DNA of 64,000 nt from Pseudomonadota bacterium (GCA_963204835.1 CAUJHJ010000031.1:1-64000), one strand, 5' to 3'. Counted from the first letter of the stretch, positions 1 to 9,110 are shown. The notes: generated from the letters alone by a model not told the origin. Numbers and translations are program-made.

Positions 1-2
1 GG

Positions 3-926
3 ACAGGCGAACTATGGCTCGGCGATTCTCTGCGCCTTGGCCCACCGTCCCGTTTTCCAGGAAGTTTGACAGGACGCCAAGCAGTAATAGTTGATGCAGA
101 GATTGCGGGCATTGGCTGGCAAGGTATCCAGTCCGAGTTCAAGCGCCAGCTCCAAGAATTAAGCCTTGTGTTGTCACCGATCATCGGAGTACACCTTGAA
201 GTTGCGTCATCGACCTACGAATCCGAATGGGTTCCTGAATTTGATGGCCGGAATCGTTTGGTCGATTGCAGGCTTCGAAGTATTGGCTATTCGGAGCTAG
301 TTGATACCGCGGCATTGCCCCTACGCGGATCAAGCCCCGCCGTCACTCGCGAGACAGTTTCTCGCCCAGGACTCGGAAGAGTGGGAATTTGGCCGGATGA
401 CGAATCCGTACGAGTTCCCAGCGATGCTGAGGCACTCTGGGCGGCTTTTAATTCCCTGTCGCCTTCGGCAAAGCAGCAGTTCCTCAATGCCTGCAATGCC
501 TATTGGGTTGCACGGCACTTGCCATCCTCACAGCGTACCGCCTGTTTGGCGTTTCTTGTGGTGGCATGTGAGGCATTGAAGCCACCTGGCAAGCAATATG
601 AAGTAGCAAACATCTATGACGTAGTATCAAGTCTCATCGGCACAGCTGAAGCTGCATCCCTGAAGAATCTCTATCTGTCGCCTCAAAAGGTACGGAGCCT
701 ACATTTTCATCGCGGAACACTTGTAGCAAATGAAATCATGTCACTGCTCATTGACGGTCCGTTTCGCGACCCGTCCTTCGACGAACTCCTGACACAGATG
801 TCGCGGTTGGCGCGGATGTGCTTGATCGAATGGTTGCGGCGTGGAGGGCCCCAGCGTTTTTCCTTGATGCAAAGGCCCGGAACCAGAAAACAAGGGAGCA
901 AGGCGCCGGTCCGCAGCAGGCCGTAG
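3..926 (+). CDS. HEPN-like protein, 5'-truncated by the window edge
   Basis: The reading frame is open to the left edge, so the visible 307 residues are a C-terminal part. A TTG at 66 could start a 286-residue form, but the purine-rich stretch before it sits too close to act as a ribosome site. The C-terminal half is helical and contains an R-x4-H motif (RSLHFH, R231-H236 in the visible numbering) followed by G. This is the signature of HEPN RNase/toxin-type domains, here in the Apea-like arrangement. The N-terminal part is not recognised. G+C is near 50% against about 70% for the rest of the window, which suggests transferred DNA. HEPN proteins often act in defence or toxin-antitoxin systems as RNases; that role is inference, since any partner lies outside the window. 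Confidence 0.6.
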   Translation, partial: TGELWLGDSLRLGPPSRFPGSLTGRQAVIVDAEIAGIGWQGIQSEFKRQLQELSLVLSPIIGVHLEVASSTYESEWVPEFDGRNRLVDCRLRSIGYSELVDTAALPLRGSSPAVTRETVSRPGLGRVGIWPDDESVRVPSDAEALWAAFNSLSPSAKQQFLNACNAYWVARHLPSSQRTACLAFLVVACEALKPPGKQYEVANIYDVVSSLIGTAEAASLKNLYLSPQKVRSLHFHRGTLVANEIMSLLIDGPFRDPSFDELLTQMSRLARMCLIEWLRRGGPQRFSLMQRPGTRKQGSKAPVRSRP

Positions 927-1072
927 ATCCGCTGTTAGAGCCGCGCCGCTCCCGCCACGTTTCACGCGACACTGCGCGTTGCTTGAAGCCTCTTTTGGCA
1001 ACCAGCAGCGTAGTCGCTTCCTCGCTATTCGCACCTGGCCGCTGGCAGCGGGCTTCGGGCCAGCCGCGCACC

Positions 1073-1130
1073 GATTCATCCGCGGACGAGCGTGGAGAGC
1101 GCGCCCGATTCGCGAGGGCGCGGATGAATC
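1073..1130. repeat. Inverted repeat, nested hairpin
   Basis: Perfect 12-bp arms GATTCATCCGCG (1073-1084) and CGCGGATGAATC (1119-1130) enclose a second perfect 7-bp stem, CGCGCCC (1100-1106) with GGGCGCG (1116-1122), around a 9-nt loop. It lies in the 249-bp space between the low-GC HEPN gene and the 3' end of the minus-strand nitrilase-like gene. It could terminate transcription from both sides, although there is no U tract, or be a REP-like element. I see no other signal in this space. Confidence 0.6.
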
Positions 1131-1175
1131 ACCGCGCTTCCGGCCCGCAACCCGCACCACGCAGCCCGCCGCGCC

Positions 1176-2231
1176 TCAGCTCCTCGCCACCCCCGTCTCC
1201 ACGAGCCGCGCAATCGCCCGCGCCTGGCGCTCGCGGAAGAACGCGCGATCGGGAATCACCAGCTTGCCCTTCGCGAGCAGGCCGTTCGGTTCACGGATGT
1301 GGGCCGCCGCGAAACTCGCTGCGTACATGTCGAGCGCCTGGCGCGCGAGCAGGTTGCCCATGCCGGGACGGCGGCGGTAGGCGCGCAGGCCCGCGAGATC
1401 GAGCGAGGCGTAAGCCACCATCGACACGCCCTGCCCGGCCATCACCATCTGGTTGCCGAGGTAGTCGATGACGTCGGAGAAGCCGTTGCTCGAATCGACC
1501 GGCACGTCGATGCCGAGCATCGCCGAGCAGTTGGCCGACACGACGTAGGCGAGGTTTTCCAGCGCGCGGGCGCGCCGCGCGATCTGCTTCGGCGTGAGCG
1601 TGAGCGCCGCGATCTCGCCGGTCGAGTGCAGCAGCACTTCGGCGCCGCGGATCGCGTGGCAGCGCGCGATCTCCGGGTAAAGGATCTCTTCGGAGGCGAT
1701 CGCGGCGAGCTTGCCGAGCGCGGTGTCCGCGACCGGGAACACCGCATCGAGGCCGTATAGCTCGAGGTAACGGTCCCAGACGTCGTGCGGTGTCGGCGCG
1801 AACATCGACACGAGCCGCCGGTAGCGCAGCACGCGACGCCCGCTGTCGTCGAAGACGAATGACGCCTGGAAGTAGATTCCCGGGAAGTTGGGATCGGTTT
1901 CGTAGGCGTTGCCCGCAATGTGCACGCCGTGGCGCTGCGCGAGCTGTGCGAAAGCCTCGTATTCGGGACCGCCGTCGTCGAGCGCGGCCTTGTCGGCCCA
2001 GGCCGGGATCGGCTCGCCCCACGGCGGCCCGGTGAGGATGTACTCGGGCAACACGACGAGCTTCAGGTCGTCGCCGACCCAGCGCTTGGCGCCGGCGATC
2101 GCGGTGTCGATGCGCGCAAGGCTCGCGGCCATGCGCGCGCGCGCGCTGGCGCGGTCGGAGTCGGGGTGCACGCCATCGCAATCGATCTGCAGGGCGACGG
2201 CGTAGTAACGATCGAGCAGGGACAGGGACAT
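1176..2231 (-). CDS. Nitrilase-superfamily protein with altered catalytic triad
   Basis: A 351-residue protein with the carbon-nitrogen hydrolase fold. The Glu is present in LPEY (E63). The block that normally carries the catalytic Lys reads YRRLVSMF (137-144). The block that normally reads I-C-x-D-x-x-x-P-E is IASEEILYPE (178-187), so Ser180 stands where the nucleophilic Cys is expected. C191 follows nearby but is not in the usual position. Active members hydrolyse nitriles or amides with Glu-Lys-Cys, so this one is either inactive or uses altered chemistry. Its start codon abuts the stop of the upstream macro-domain gene, so the two are probably one transcript. Cytoplasmic; no signal peptide. 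Confidence 0.8.
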   Translation of the reverse strand: MSLSLLDRYYAVALQIDCDGVHPDSDRASARARMAASLARIDTAIAGAKRWVGDDLKLVVLPEYILTGPPWGEPIPAWADKAALDDGGPEYEAFAQLAQRHGVHIAGNAYETDPNFPGIYFQASFVFDDSGRRVLRYRRLVSMFAPTPHDVWDRYLELYGLDAVFPVADTALGKLAAIASEEILYPEIARCHAIRGAEVLLHSTGEIAALTLTPKQIARRARALENLAYVVSANCSAMLGIDVPVDSSNGFSDVIDYLGNQMVMAGQGVSMVAYASLDLAGLRAYRRRPGMGNLLARQALDMYAASFAAAHIREPNGLLAKGKLVIPDRAFFRERQARAIARLVETGVARS

Positions 2232-2849
2232 TCACGAACCTCGCACGAGGGTGTCATGGGCTGCGAGCGCGGCTCGCAGGTCGGGGAAACGGGGCACTCG
2301 CCCGAGTTGCACTTCTTCGATGGCCGCGCGCACCTGGGCGGCGCAGACGCGCGCCGGCAGGCCGCCGGTGCCGGTGCCGAGGCCCGGCATCGCGAGCGAA
2401 GTCACGGCGTGGCTCACATGGCCCTCGCCGCCGGAGCCCGGCGCGAAGCGGCCCTGCTTGACGAGCCGCAGCGCCGCGCGCGCCGCGAGGAAGGCGTTCA
2501 CCGTGCCCGTGACGTCCATCGGCACGCGCATCGTCGGCGCGGCGATCAGCCAGCGGATGCGCGGATGCTCGATCGCGATGATCTCGGCACGCCCGACCGG
2601 CAGCTCGCCGTCGTGCTGCGCGCGCAACAATGCCTGCAGGCGCTCCTGCACGTGGCCGCCGAAGGAGCGCCGGTACACGGCATCGAGCCCCCCTTCCATG
2701 AAGCCGAAGCTGTTCGCGGGGCTCACCACGGCATCGACATCGAGGTCGAGGATCGAGCCTTCATGCACCGACACATCGGCGAGCCCGCCGCACAGGCCGC
2801 GCCAGGCGGACGCCAGTTCACCGTCGGTTGCCGCGAGCGTGATGCGCAT
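2232..2849 (-). CDS. Macro-domain protein
   Basis: A 205-residue protein. Residues about 30-60 (DVDAVVSPANSFGFMEGGLDAVY) follow the macro-domain pattern of an Asp-Ala beta strand, then PAN and a glycine-rich loop that binds ADP-ribose. Macro domains bind or hydrolyse ADP-ribose derivatives, or remove ADP-ribose from proteins. The frame stays open further upstream, but the ATG at 2849 begins exactly where the domain begins and the longer N-terminus looks like shadow translation. The stop codon abuts the start of the nitrilase-like gene, so both are probably co-transcribed, which suggests a shared substrate or modification pathway. Substrate unknown. Confidence 0.8.
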   Translation of the reverse strand: MRITLAATDGELASAWRGLCGGLADVSVHEGSILDLDVDAVVSPANSFGFMEGGLDAVYRRSFGGHVQERLQALLRAQHDGELPVGRAEIIAIEHPRIRWLIAAPTMRVPMDVTGTVNAFLAARAALRLVKQGRFAPGSGGEGHVSHAVTSLAMPGLGTGTGGLPARVCAAQVRAAIEEVQLGRVPRFPDLRAALAAHDTLVRGS

Positions 2850-2967
2850 GGGATGGCCCTGGGAAAGGGGGATGGACGGATTGTACGCGGCACTCGTCGC
2901 AGATGGGCGGCGGCTCGTGGACGGATGGGGCACAATCGCCGGCCACTGTGCCAACGGAGAGAGCCTG

Positions 2968-5001
2968 ATGTCCGTCATTGCCCGCGGCCTCGCCGCACTG
3001 CTCGCCTGTTGCTCCATGACCGCGTTCGCCGCGGGGACCCACCCGTATACCGCGGAGGCCATGTGGGGCCTCGCACGCCTCGGCAGCCCGACCCTTTCGC
3101 CCGACGGCAAGCTCGCCGTCGTACCCGTCACCCGCTACGACCTCGACAAGGACAAGGGCAGCACCGATCTCTGGATGATGCCGACCGCCGGCGGGGCCGC
3201 GCGGCAGCTCACGAGCGACCAGGCGAACGACACGTCGCCCGCCTTCAGTCCCGACGGCCAGTGGGTCGCCTTCCTCTCGAAGCGCGGCGACGACGAGCAC
3301 ACGCAGGTCTACGCGATCGCGCTGGGCGGGGGCGAGGCGCGCCGCATCACGAACGTGCCGGTCGGCGCCGGCGCCTTCAAGTGGTTCCCGGACAGCAAGC
3401 GCATCGCGTTCGTGGCCGATGTCTGGCCGGACCTCGTCAAGTGGGAAGACCAGGGCAAGCGCCTGAAGGAGCGTGCCGACGCGAAAACCAGCGCGAAATC
3501 CTGGGAGCGCGCGCCGATCGCCTACTGGGACCATTTCCTCGACGATCGCGAGCCGCACCTGTTCTCGATCGCGCTCGAAGGCGGGGAGACGACCGCCATC
3601 ACGCGGGGCTCGGGCTTCTGGCTGTCGAAGCAGGAGTACAGCGCCTCGTCGTACGACATCTCGCCCGACGGCACGGAAGTCGCCTTTGTCGCCGATCGCG
3701 ACCGGAGCGGCATCGACGCGAACGACGACATCATCGTGACCGCGACCTGCGGCTGCAAGCCCGCGCGCGACTTGAACGCCGGCAGCATCGCCGACGAGAG
3801 CGGGCCGGTGTACTCGCCCGACGGCAAGTACCTCGCGTACGCGCAGAAGCGCACGCCGCGCTTCTATGCCGACACGCAGCGCCTGATGCTGCTCGACCGC
3901 GCGGCCGGCACGACCCGCGGGCTCACCGAACAGTGGGACCGCTCCGTCGACGGCCTCGTGTGGGCGGATGATTCGAAGTCGCTCTTCGGCGTAATCGACG
4001 ATGCCGCGACCTCGCGCATCTACCGCTTCGCGCTCGCGGGCGGCGCGCCGCGCGCCGTGACGGGTGCCAGCAGTTTTTCGGGCCTCGAGGTCGCGGGCAA
4101 GACCGCGATCGCGCTTCGGCAAAGCTTCTCCGAGCCCGCCACCCTCGTGCGGCTCGACCTCGCCAAGGGCGCGGCGACCAAGCTGTCGGACTTCAACGAC
4201 GCGGCACTCGCGGGACTCGCGATGGGCAAGGTCGAGAGCGTCACTTACAAGGGCGCGCGGGGCGACGACATCCAGATGTGGGTGATCTATCCGCCCGGCT
4301 TCGATCCCGCGAAGAAATATCCCGTGTACATGCTGCTGCACGGCGGGCCGCACAACGGCATCCAGGACGCGGTGACCTACCGCTGGAACGCGCACGTATT
4401 CGCGAACTGGGGCTATGTCGTCACGTGGCACAACTTCCACGGCTCGAGCGGCTTCGGCCAGGCGTTCGCCGACTCGATCAATCCCGACCGCATCACGATG
4501 CCCTATGAGGACACGATCAAGGCGGCCGAGTGGCTCGCGGCGCAGCCGTTCGTGGACGCCGATCGCATGGTGGCGGGCGGCGGCAGCTACGGCGGGTTCC
4601 TGGCGGCGACCCTGCTCGGAAGGCCACACCCGTTCAAGGCGCTGATCGCGCACGCGGCGGTGTACGACAATTTCACGCAGGTCGGCGCCGACTACGGTGC
4701 ATCGAAGGAGCGCTTCTTCAACTTCTGGGAGAAGCCGGAGGAGTTCGCGCGCTACTCGCCGCACACGTCAGCCGGCAACTTCGTCACGCCGACGCTCGTG
4801 ATCCACGGCCAGCTCGACCAGCGAGTGCCCGTGAACCACGGCATCGAGCTCTTCAACACGCTGCAGACGCGCGGGGTGCCCTCGAAGCTCGTGTACTTCC
4901 CCGACGAGAACCACTGGGTGCTGAAGCCCGGCAACTCCCTGTACTGGTACCAGGCGGTGCACGACTGGCTCGCGAAGTACGCACCGGCGGGTGCGCGCTG
5001 A
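2968..5001 (+). CDS. S9 family prolyl-oligopeptidase-type peptidase, exported
   Basis: A 677-residue protein starting at ATG 2968 behind GGAGAG. It has a signal peptide (residues 1-21, ending AFA), a beta-propeller with repeated SPDG motifs (about 40-400), and an alpha/beta-hydrolase domain. The catalytic triad is visible as S540 in GGGSYGG, D617 in HGQLDQRVP and H649 in ENHWV. This architecture is that of dipeptidyl aminopeptidases / acylaminoacyl peptidases acting on short peptides, probably in the periplasm. Upstream in-frame sequence is shadow coding over the macro-domain gene. It is divergent from the macro/nitrilase pair, and its stop is directly adjacent to the stop of the opposing TonB-receptor gene. 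Confidence 0.93.
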   Translation: MSVIARGLAALLACCSMTAFAAGTHPYTAEAMWGLARLGSPTLSPDGKLAVVPVTRYDLDKDKGSTDLWMMPTAGGAARQLTSDQANDTSPAFSPDGQWVAFLSKRGDDEHTQVYAIALGGGEARRITNVPVGAGAFKWFPDSKRIAFVADVWPDLVKWEDQGKRLKERADAKTSAKSWERAPIAYWDHFLDDREPHLFSIALEGGETTAITRGSGFWLSKQEYSASSYDISPDGTEVAFVADRDRSGIDANDDIIVTATCGCKPARDLNAGSIADESGPVYSPDGKYLAYAQKRTPRFYADTQRLMLLDRAAGTTRGLTEQWDRSVDGLVWADDSKSLFGVIDDAATSRIYRFALAGGAPRAVTGASSFSGLEVAGKTAIALRQSFSEPATLVRLDLAKGAATKLSDFNDAALAGLAMGKVESVTYKGARGDDIQMWVIYPPGFDPAKKYPVYMLLHGGPHNGIQDAVTYRWNAHVFANWGYVVTWHNFHGSSGFGQAFADSINPDRITMPYEDTIKAAEWLAAQPFVDADRMVAGGGSYGGFLAATLLGRPHPFKALIAHAAVYDNFTQVGADYGASKERFFNFWEKPEEFARYSPHTSAGNFVTPTLVIHGQLDQRVPVNHGIELFNTLQTRGVPSKLVYFPDENHWVLKPGNSLYWYQAVHDWLAKYAPAGAR

Positions 5002-7530
5002 TCAGGGGAAGGACCAGGTGACACCGACGAGGACGTAGCGGGGCAGCCAGGTCTGGCCCTCGCCACCGAGGCTGGCCGCATCGCCGGGAACGGCGATGCG
5101 GTACTCGGTGCAGCAGGCGTTGGCATGGTCGGTCGCGTTGCTGACCTCCACGAAGACCTGCAACGCTCCGAGCGGCAGCGCTCGCTGCCAGCTCGCGCGC
5201 GCGTCGAGCGAGAAATAGTCGGGCCAGGCGGCGGCATTGCGCGGTGACAGCGCCAAGGCCGATCCGCCGCCCGATGTAGCCTCGACCGTGAGCAGGTTCC
5301 TTCGCCAGCCGCTGTGCCAGATGGCATTGCCGGACAGCTGCCACGGCCCGCGTGTCCATGAAAGCCCGGTCACCGCCGAATGCCGCTGGTCCCAGCTGCG
5401 CAGTGCCCGCCCGTCGCTGAAGCGATCGGTAACTTCGGACCAGCTGTAGCTGAGCCAGGCCGACCAGGTGCGCCGCGGCTCCCAGCGCATCGTCAGTTCC
5501 GCCCCGTAGGCGCGCGAGGAAACGGGTGCGACGCGCACGCGATCGACTTCGATCTCGGGCAGCAGCGTCACGGGATCGAGCAGGTTCTCGTAGGACGGCC
5601 GCACCTGGCCCAGGCGCTTGTCGAAGGCCTCGATGCGCAGCGAAACATCGTTCGAGAGCCGCTGTTCGAGCGCGACGACTCCCTGGGCCGCCGTCTGCAC
5701 GGCGTGAAAGTCCGCGTCACCGTCGGTCACCTGCAGCTCGTCGGGCCGCTCGGCCTGCGACAGGCGACCCCAGGACAGGCGCAGGGCGGTCCCCCTGCGC
5801 GGCCGGAACTCGAGCCCGAGCCGCGGCGACCATTGCGCATCCCGAAACGCCGCCCTGTAGCGCTGCACGTCGCGGCGTACGCCGAGGTCCGCATCGAGGC
5901 GATCCGACAGCGCGACCACCGCCGACGCGTACGCGCCGAAGGACTGCCCGCCCGCATCGAGTCCGATGTCGCGCGAAAACTGCGCCGGGCGGCCGAGCAC
6001 GGCCGCGAGCAGCGCATCGAACTGCGCCGCGGCCCGATACTCGTACGATGAGTCGTGGTCCATCAATTCCGCGCCCAGCGAGAACTGCACCCGGTCGCGG
6101 TCCGCATCGAGCTCGAGCCGCGCGGTCGTGGCATCCATGAAGCGCCGGTCCTGGAGATCGCCGCTGCCGCTGCCCGGCCTCGCGAGCGTGCCGCTGCGCG
6201 ATGTGTGCCGCTCGGTGCGCGACAGCACGCCGCGCAGCGCCGTGGCGTCGCCGATGCGCCAGGTGCCGCGCAGCCAGGCGGTGCCGTCGCGATAGCGGGC
6301 ATGCGCGCGCTCCGTGCCGTCGGCGAGATCGGCGCTCAGCTCGTCGTTCAGCAGCAGCCAGCCGGCGGCGACCTCGCTGCCGTCACCGAAGCGCCAGGCG
6401 AGGCGCGACAGCACGTCGAGGAACGCGGGCTGCCCCGAGCGCTCCTCGGCGAGCTTCATGATGCCGTCGATCGTGCTCTTGCGGACCGCCACGAGCCACT
6501 CGAGCGGCTGTGACTCGAGGCGGCCCTGCGAGAGTGCATGTGCGTAGAGGAGGCTCGCACCGATCTCGTGGTGATCGCTTCCGGTCCAGCTGCGCGGCGT
6601 GATGTCGAGCACCCCCGACAGGCGGCCGCCGAATCGCGCCGGATGCACGCCGCTCCAGAAATCGAGCTTGCCGATCGTCGCCGGGTCGAGGATGCCGAGC
6701 AGGCCCTGGAAATCCTTGAAGTGGAACGGCTCGAAGAGCGGCACCCCGTCGAAGTAGGCGCCGAGTTCGTCGACCTGCCCGCCGCGCACGTGCGCGCGCG
6801 CCGACAGGCCGTTGGTGGCGGTGCCCGGCAGGAAGCGCGTCACCCGCAGCGCATCCTCATCGAGGCCCGGCAGCGCCGCGAGGTCCTCGCGCGTGAACTC
6901 GACGGGCGCGAACCGCGACTGCTGGTCGAAGCGGTAGCGGCTCGCGAGCACGCTCACCTCCGCGAGCCCGTCGCTGCCGCCGGTGAGCCGCAGCGCGCCG
7001 CGCCAGGTCTCGCCACGATGGATGCGGATGCCGCGCAGGCGCGCGGCGGCGCCCGTGGCATCGCTGCCCTCCGCATCGAACACGCCCGGCGGCAGCGATC
7101 CGAAACGCAGCCGGCCGGCGGCATCCGACTGCGCGAAACGCTCGCCCGGTTGCAGCAGGACGTGCGCGCCGGCGGCCGGCGATCCATCCGCCCGCTCGAC
7201 GATCAGTTCGATCGCGGCATCGCCGTCGAGGTCGCGTCGCACGACGACGTACGCACCGGGCTGCACGGGCTCGAGCGCAAGGCCGTGGGGCGCGAGGATC
7301 TCGCGCGCGACCTCGACGGGCGGGCCGGCGCGCGGCGGCGCGAGCACGCGCATGGCGGGTGTCACGAGCGCGGTGCTGTAGACGATATTGAGGCCGGATT
7401 TCGCGAGCCGGTCGAGCGCGGCCGCGAGCGGCTCGCCGGTTTCGGCGGCATGCAGCGGCACGCAGGCCGCGATGAGCCACAGCAGGCCGCGGGCCAGGTC
7501 GAGCGCGAACCGCCTCGCCGGTCTTGGCAT
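5002..7530 (-). CDS. TonB-dependent receptor with N-terminal STN domain
   Basis: An 842-residue outer-membrane receptor. A signal peptide (about 1-29) is followed by a secretin/TonB short N-terminal (STN) domain (about 30-90, with LAAALDRLAKSGLNIVYS), a small carboxypeptidase-regulatory-like beta domain (about 105-190), a plug (about 200-310, RGGQVDELGAYFDGVPL) and a 22-strand-type barrel ending in SFP. The STN domain is the part that in FecA-like receptors contacts FecR to signal ligand binding. Twelve bases separate it from the upstream FecR gene, which follows an ECF sigma gene, so the three form one surface-signalling unit. The ligand cannot be read from the sequence; iron chelates are common but not the only option. 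Confidence 0.9.
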   Translation of the reverse strand: MPRPARRFALDLARGLLWLIAACVPLHAAETGEPLAAALDRLAKSGLNIVYSTALVTPAMRVLAPPRAGPPVEVAREILAPHGLALEPVQPGAYVVVRRDLDGDAAIELIVERADGSPAAGAHVLLQPGERFAQSDAAGRLRFGSLPPGVFDAEGSDATGAAARLRGIRIHRGETWRGALRLTGGSDGLAEVSVLASRYRFDQQSRFAPVEFTREDLAALPGLDEDALRVTRFLPGTATNGLSARAHVRGGQVDELGAYFDGVPLFEPFHFKDFQGLLGILDPATIGKLDFWSGVHPARFGGRLSGVLDITPRSWTGSDHHEIGASLLYAHALSQGRLESQPLEWLVAVRKSTIDGIMKLAEERSGQPAFLDVLSRLAWRFGDGSEVAAGWLLLNDELSADLADGTERAHARYRDGTAWLRGTWRIGDATALRGVLSRTERHTSRSGTLARPGSGSGDLQDRRFMDATTARLELDADRDRVQFSLGAELMDHDSSYEYRAAAQFDALLAAVLGRPAQFSRDIGLDAGGQSFGAYASAVVALSDRLDADLGVRRDVQRYRAAFRDAQWSPRLGLEFRPRRGTALRLSWGRLSQAERPDELQVTDGDADFHAVQTAAQGVVALEQRLSNDVSLRIEAFDKRLGQVRPSYENLLDPVTLLPEIEVDRVRVAPVSSRAYGAELTMRWEPRRTWSAWLSYSWSEVTDRFSDGRALRSWDQRHSAVTGLSWTRGPWQLSGNAIWHSGWRRNLLTVEATSGGGSALALSPRNAAAWPDYFSLDARASWQRALPLGALQVFVEVSNATDHANACCTEYRIAVPGDAASLGGEGQTWLPRYVLVGVTWSFP

Positions 7531-7542
7531 CGAACAATGTTA

Positions 7543-8517
7543 TCAGCGATGGGCGGGACCGATGACGACCGGACCCTGCGCCGGGACCACGGCCTCGAGA
7601 TCGACCGAGGCGGCGACGATCGCCAGCGCCTGCGAGGGTGGCAGGCCGTCGACCGAGCCATGCAGGATCGCGCCCTGCGCGCGCGCGCGCGTCGCCGCGT
7701 CGGCAAAGCGGACGTCGCGGCCCGTCTCCGAGGCGTACCAGCGCAGGAAGGCGGCGAATGTCTTGCCCTCGATGGAGATCGGCGAGACCAGCTTGTCGGC
7801 CCAGCCCCAGGGCGCGTCGCCGCCGAGTTCGCGGCGCACGATGGCGCCGGCGGCGCCGACGTGCAGGGCCTCGCCCGCCCGGGCGCGCGCGGCGTGCGAC
7901 CCGGCATCGAGTTGAATTGCCCCATCGCGCACGGCGACATCGAGCTCACCGTCGCTCACGCTGACCACGTAGCGCGTCCCCACGTGGCGCACGTCGCCCG
8001 CGTCCGTATGCACGACGAACGGAATCTCCGCACCCGGCGTCGCGGCGACCAGGATGCGGCCCGCGTCGAGCCGCAGGTTTCCCGCATCCGTGAGCGTGAC
8101 GCGCGAGCCTGCGTCGATGCGCAGCGAGAGGTCCGGCGAGTAGCGCAGCAGCGCGCCCGAACCGGCGGCCGTGACGAGCGATGCGCCGCGCCGCAGCGGC
8201 GCGCCGGCGGCGAGCGACTGGCCCGCCTCGGCGACAACGCCCTGGGCGCGCTCGAGCGTTGCGACCTGCGCAGGTGGCGACTGCCACCACAGGAGGCCCG
8301 CGAGCGCGGCCACCGCCACCGACGCGGCCGCCAGCCACCGCGCGGGCTTCGATGCCGGCCGGCCTTGCGACGGCGGCAGCGATCGTCGCCACTCGGCGTG
8401 GACGGCCTCGAACACGCGCGCACGCGCCGCAGGGTCGGCTGCGCCGCGCGGAACGCGGCGCATCAGCTGCGCAAGGCGCGCCTCGTCGGCCTCGCCCCAT
8501 TTCTCCCTGTCAGTCAT
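7543..8517 (-). CDS. FecR family anti-sigma/sensor protein
   Basis: A 324-residue inner-membrane protein. The cytoplasmic N-terminus (1-60) is expected to bind the sigma factor. A single membrane segment (61-78) is followed by the periplasmic FecR beta domain (about 100-205) and a C-terminal STN-like module (about 255-315, FAAFLRWYASETGRDVRF) that would touch the receptor's STN domain. It transmits receptor occupancy to the ECF factor encoded just upstream. The two genes overlap by four bases (ATGA), and the receptor gene follows after 12 bases. Confidence 0.93.
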   Translation of the reverse strand: MTDREKWGEADEARLAQLMRRVPRGAADPAARARVFEAVHAEWRRSLPPSQGRPASKPARWLAAASVAVAALAGLLWWQSPPAQVATLERAQGVVAEAGQSLAAGAPLRRGASLVTAAGSGALLRYSPDLSLRIDAGSRVTLTDAGNLRLDAGRILVAATPGAEIPFVVHTDAGDVRHVGTRYVVSVSDGELDVAVRDGAIQLDAGSHAARARAGEALHVGAAGAIVRRELGGDAPWGWADKLVSPISIEGKTFAAFLRWYASETGRDVRFADAATRARAQGAILHGSVDGLPPSQALAIVAASVDLEAVVPAQGPVVIGPAHR

Positions 8518-9110
8518 GGCAGGAGCTCATGCCAATCATGCCCGCGCGCCTCGAGCGCCGCGCGCAGCGCGACTCGGGCGCGCGCGAGCGCCGACTGCGC
8601 CGCCTCGAAAGTCGAGCCGAGTTCGTCCGCGATCCGCTGCACGCTCCATTCCTCGAGATACTTCCATTCCAGAATATCGCCGTAGCGCCCGGGCAGCCCA
8701 TCGAGCACGCGGCGCAACTCTCCCGCCGCATGGGCCGCGCGCAGCTGCTCCTCCGGCGCCGGCCCGTCATCCGCCACGGACTGCGCGCGCCGCAGGGCCC
8801 GCTCGTCCGCGTCGAAACTCGCCTCGCGCCCGCCGCGCCGCCGCTCGCCTTCGGCCAGCTCGGCGAGCTCGTTGCGGCAGATCTGCGCGAGCCAGGTAAA
8901 GAGCGCGGCCTCGCCGCGATACTGCGACAGGGCGCGCACCGCACGGCACAGCGCCCGCTGCGCGGCCTCCTCGGCGACATCGGCACGCCCCGCCGTGCGC
9001 GACAGCGCAAAGCGGTACAGGCGGTCGAAATACTCGTCGAAAAAGCTTCGAAACGCATGTTCGTCGCCGGTCAGCAGGCGCGCCACGAGGGCGCGGTCGT
9101 CCAGTCGCAT
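8514..9110 (-). CDS. ECF-type RNA polymerase sigma factor
   Basis: A 198-residue sigma-70 family protein. Region 2 (about 20-90; FFDEYFDRLYRFALSRTAG, then ALFTWLAQICRN) would bind the -10 element. Region 4 (about 130-180; LPGRYGDILEWKYLEEWSVQRIADELG) is the helix-turn-helix for -35 recognition. It is first in the sigma / FecR / STN-receptor unit and is translationally coupled to fecR by ATGA. Most likely it is a FecI-like factor that switches on the receptor gene, and possibly the divergent Omp85-like gene, when the receptor binds its ligand. Confidence 0.95.
   Translation of the reverse strand: MRLDDRALVARLLTGDEHAFRSFFDEYFDRLYRFALSRTAGRADVAEEAAQRALCRAVRALSQYRGEAALFTWLAQICRNELAELAEGERRRGGREASFDADERALRRAQSVADDGPAPEEQLRAAHAAGELRRVLDGLPGRYGDILEWKYLEEWSVQRIADELGSTFEAAQSALARARVALRAALEARGHDWHELLP

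Noticed and set aside
1-69. A second open frame at the left edge ending GQANYGSAILCALAHRPVFQEV then stop, overlapping a TTG
   Set aside because: The HEPN gene's own frame is also open to the edge, and the TTG lacks a well-placed ribosome site; 22 codons cannot decide between the two.
2251-2967. N-terminal extension of the S9 peptidase frame
   Set aside because: It would cross the macro-domain gene in antisense and bury the signal peptide; ATG 2968 has a good ribosome site.
6538-8685. 715-codon plus-strand ORF
   Set aside because: Antisense shadow of the STN receptor and FecR genes; composition is Arg/Ala-rich with no domain pattern, a usual result of 70% G+C.
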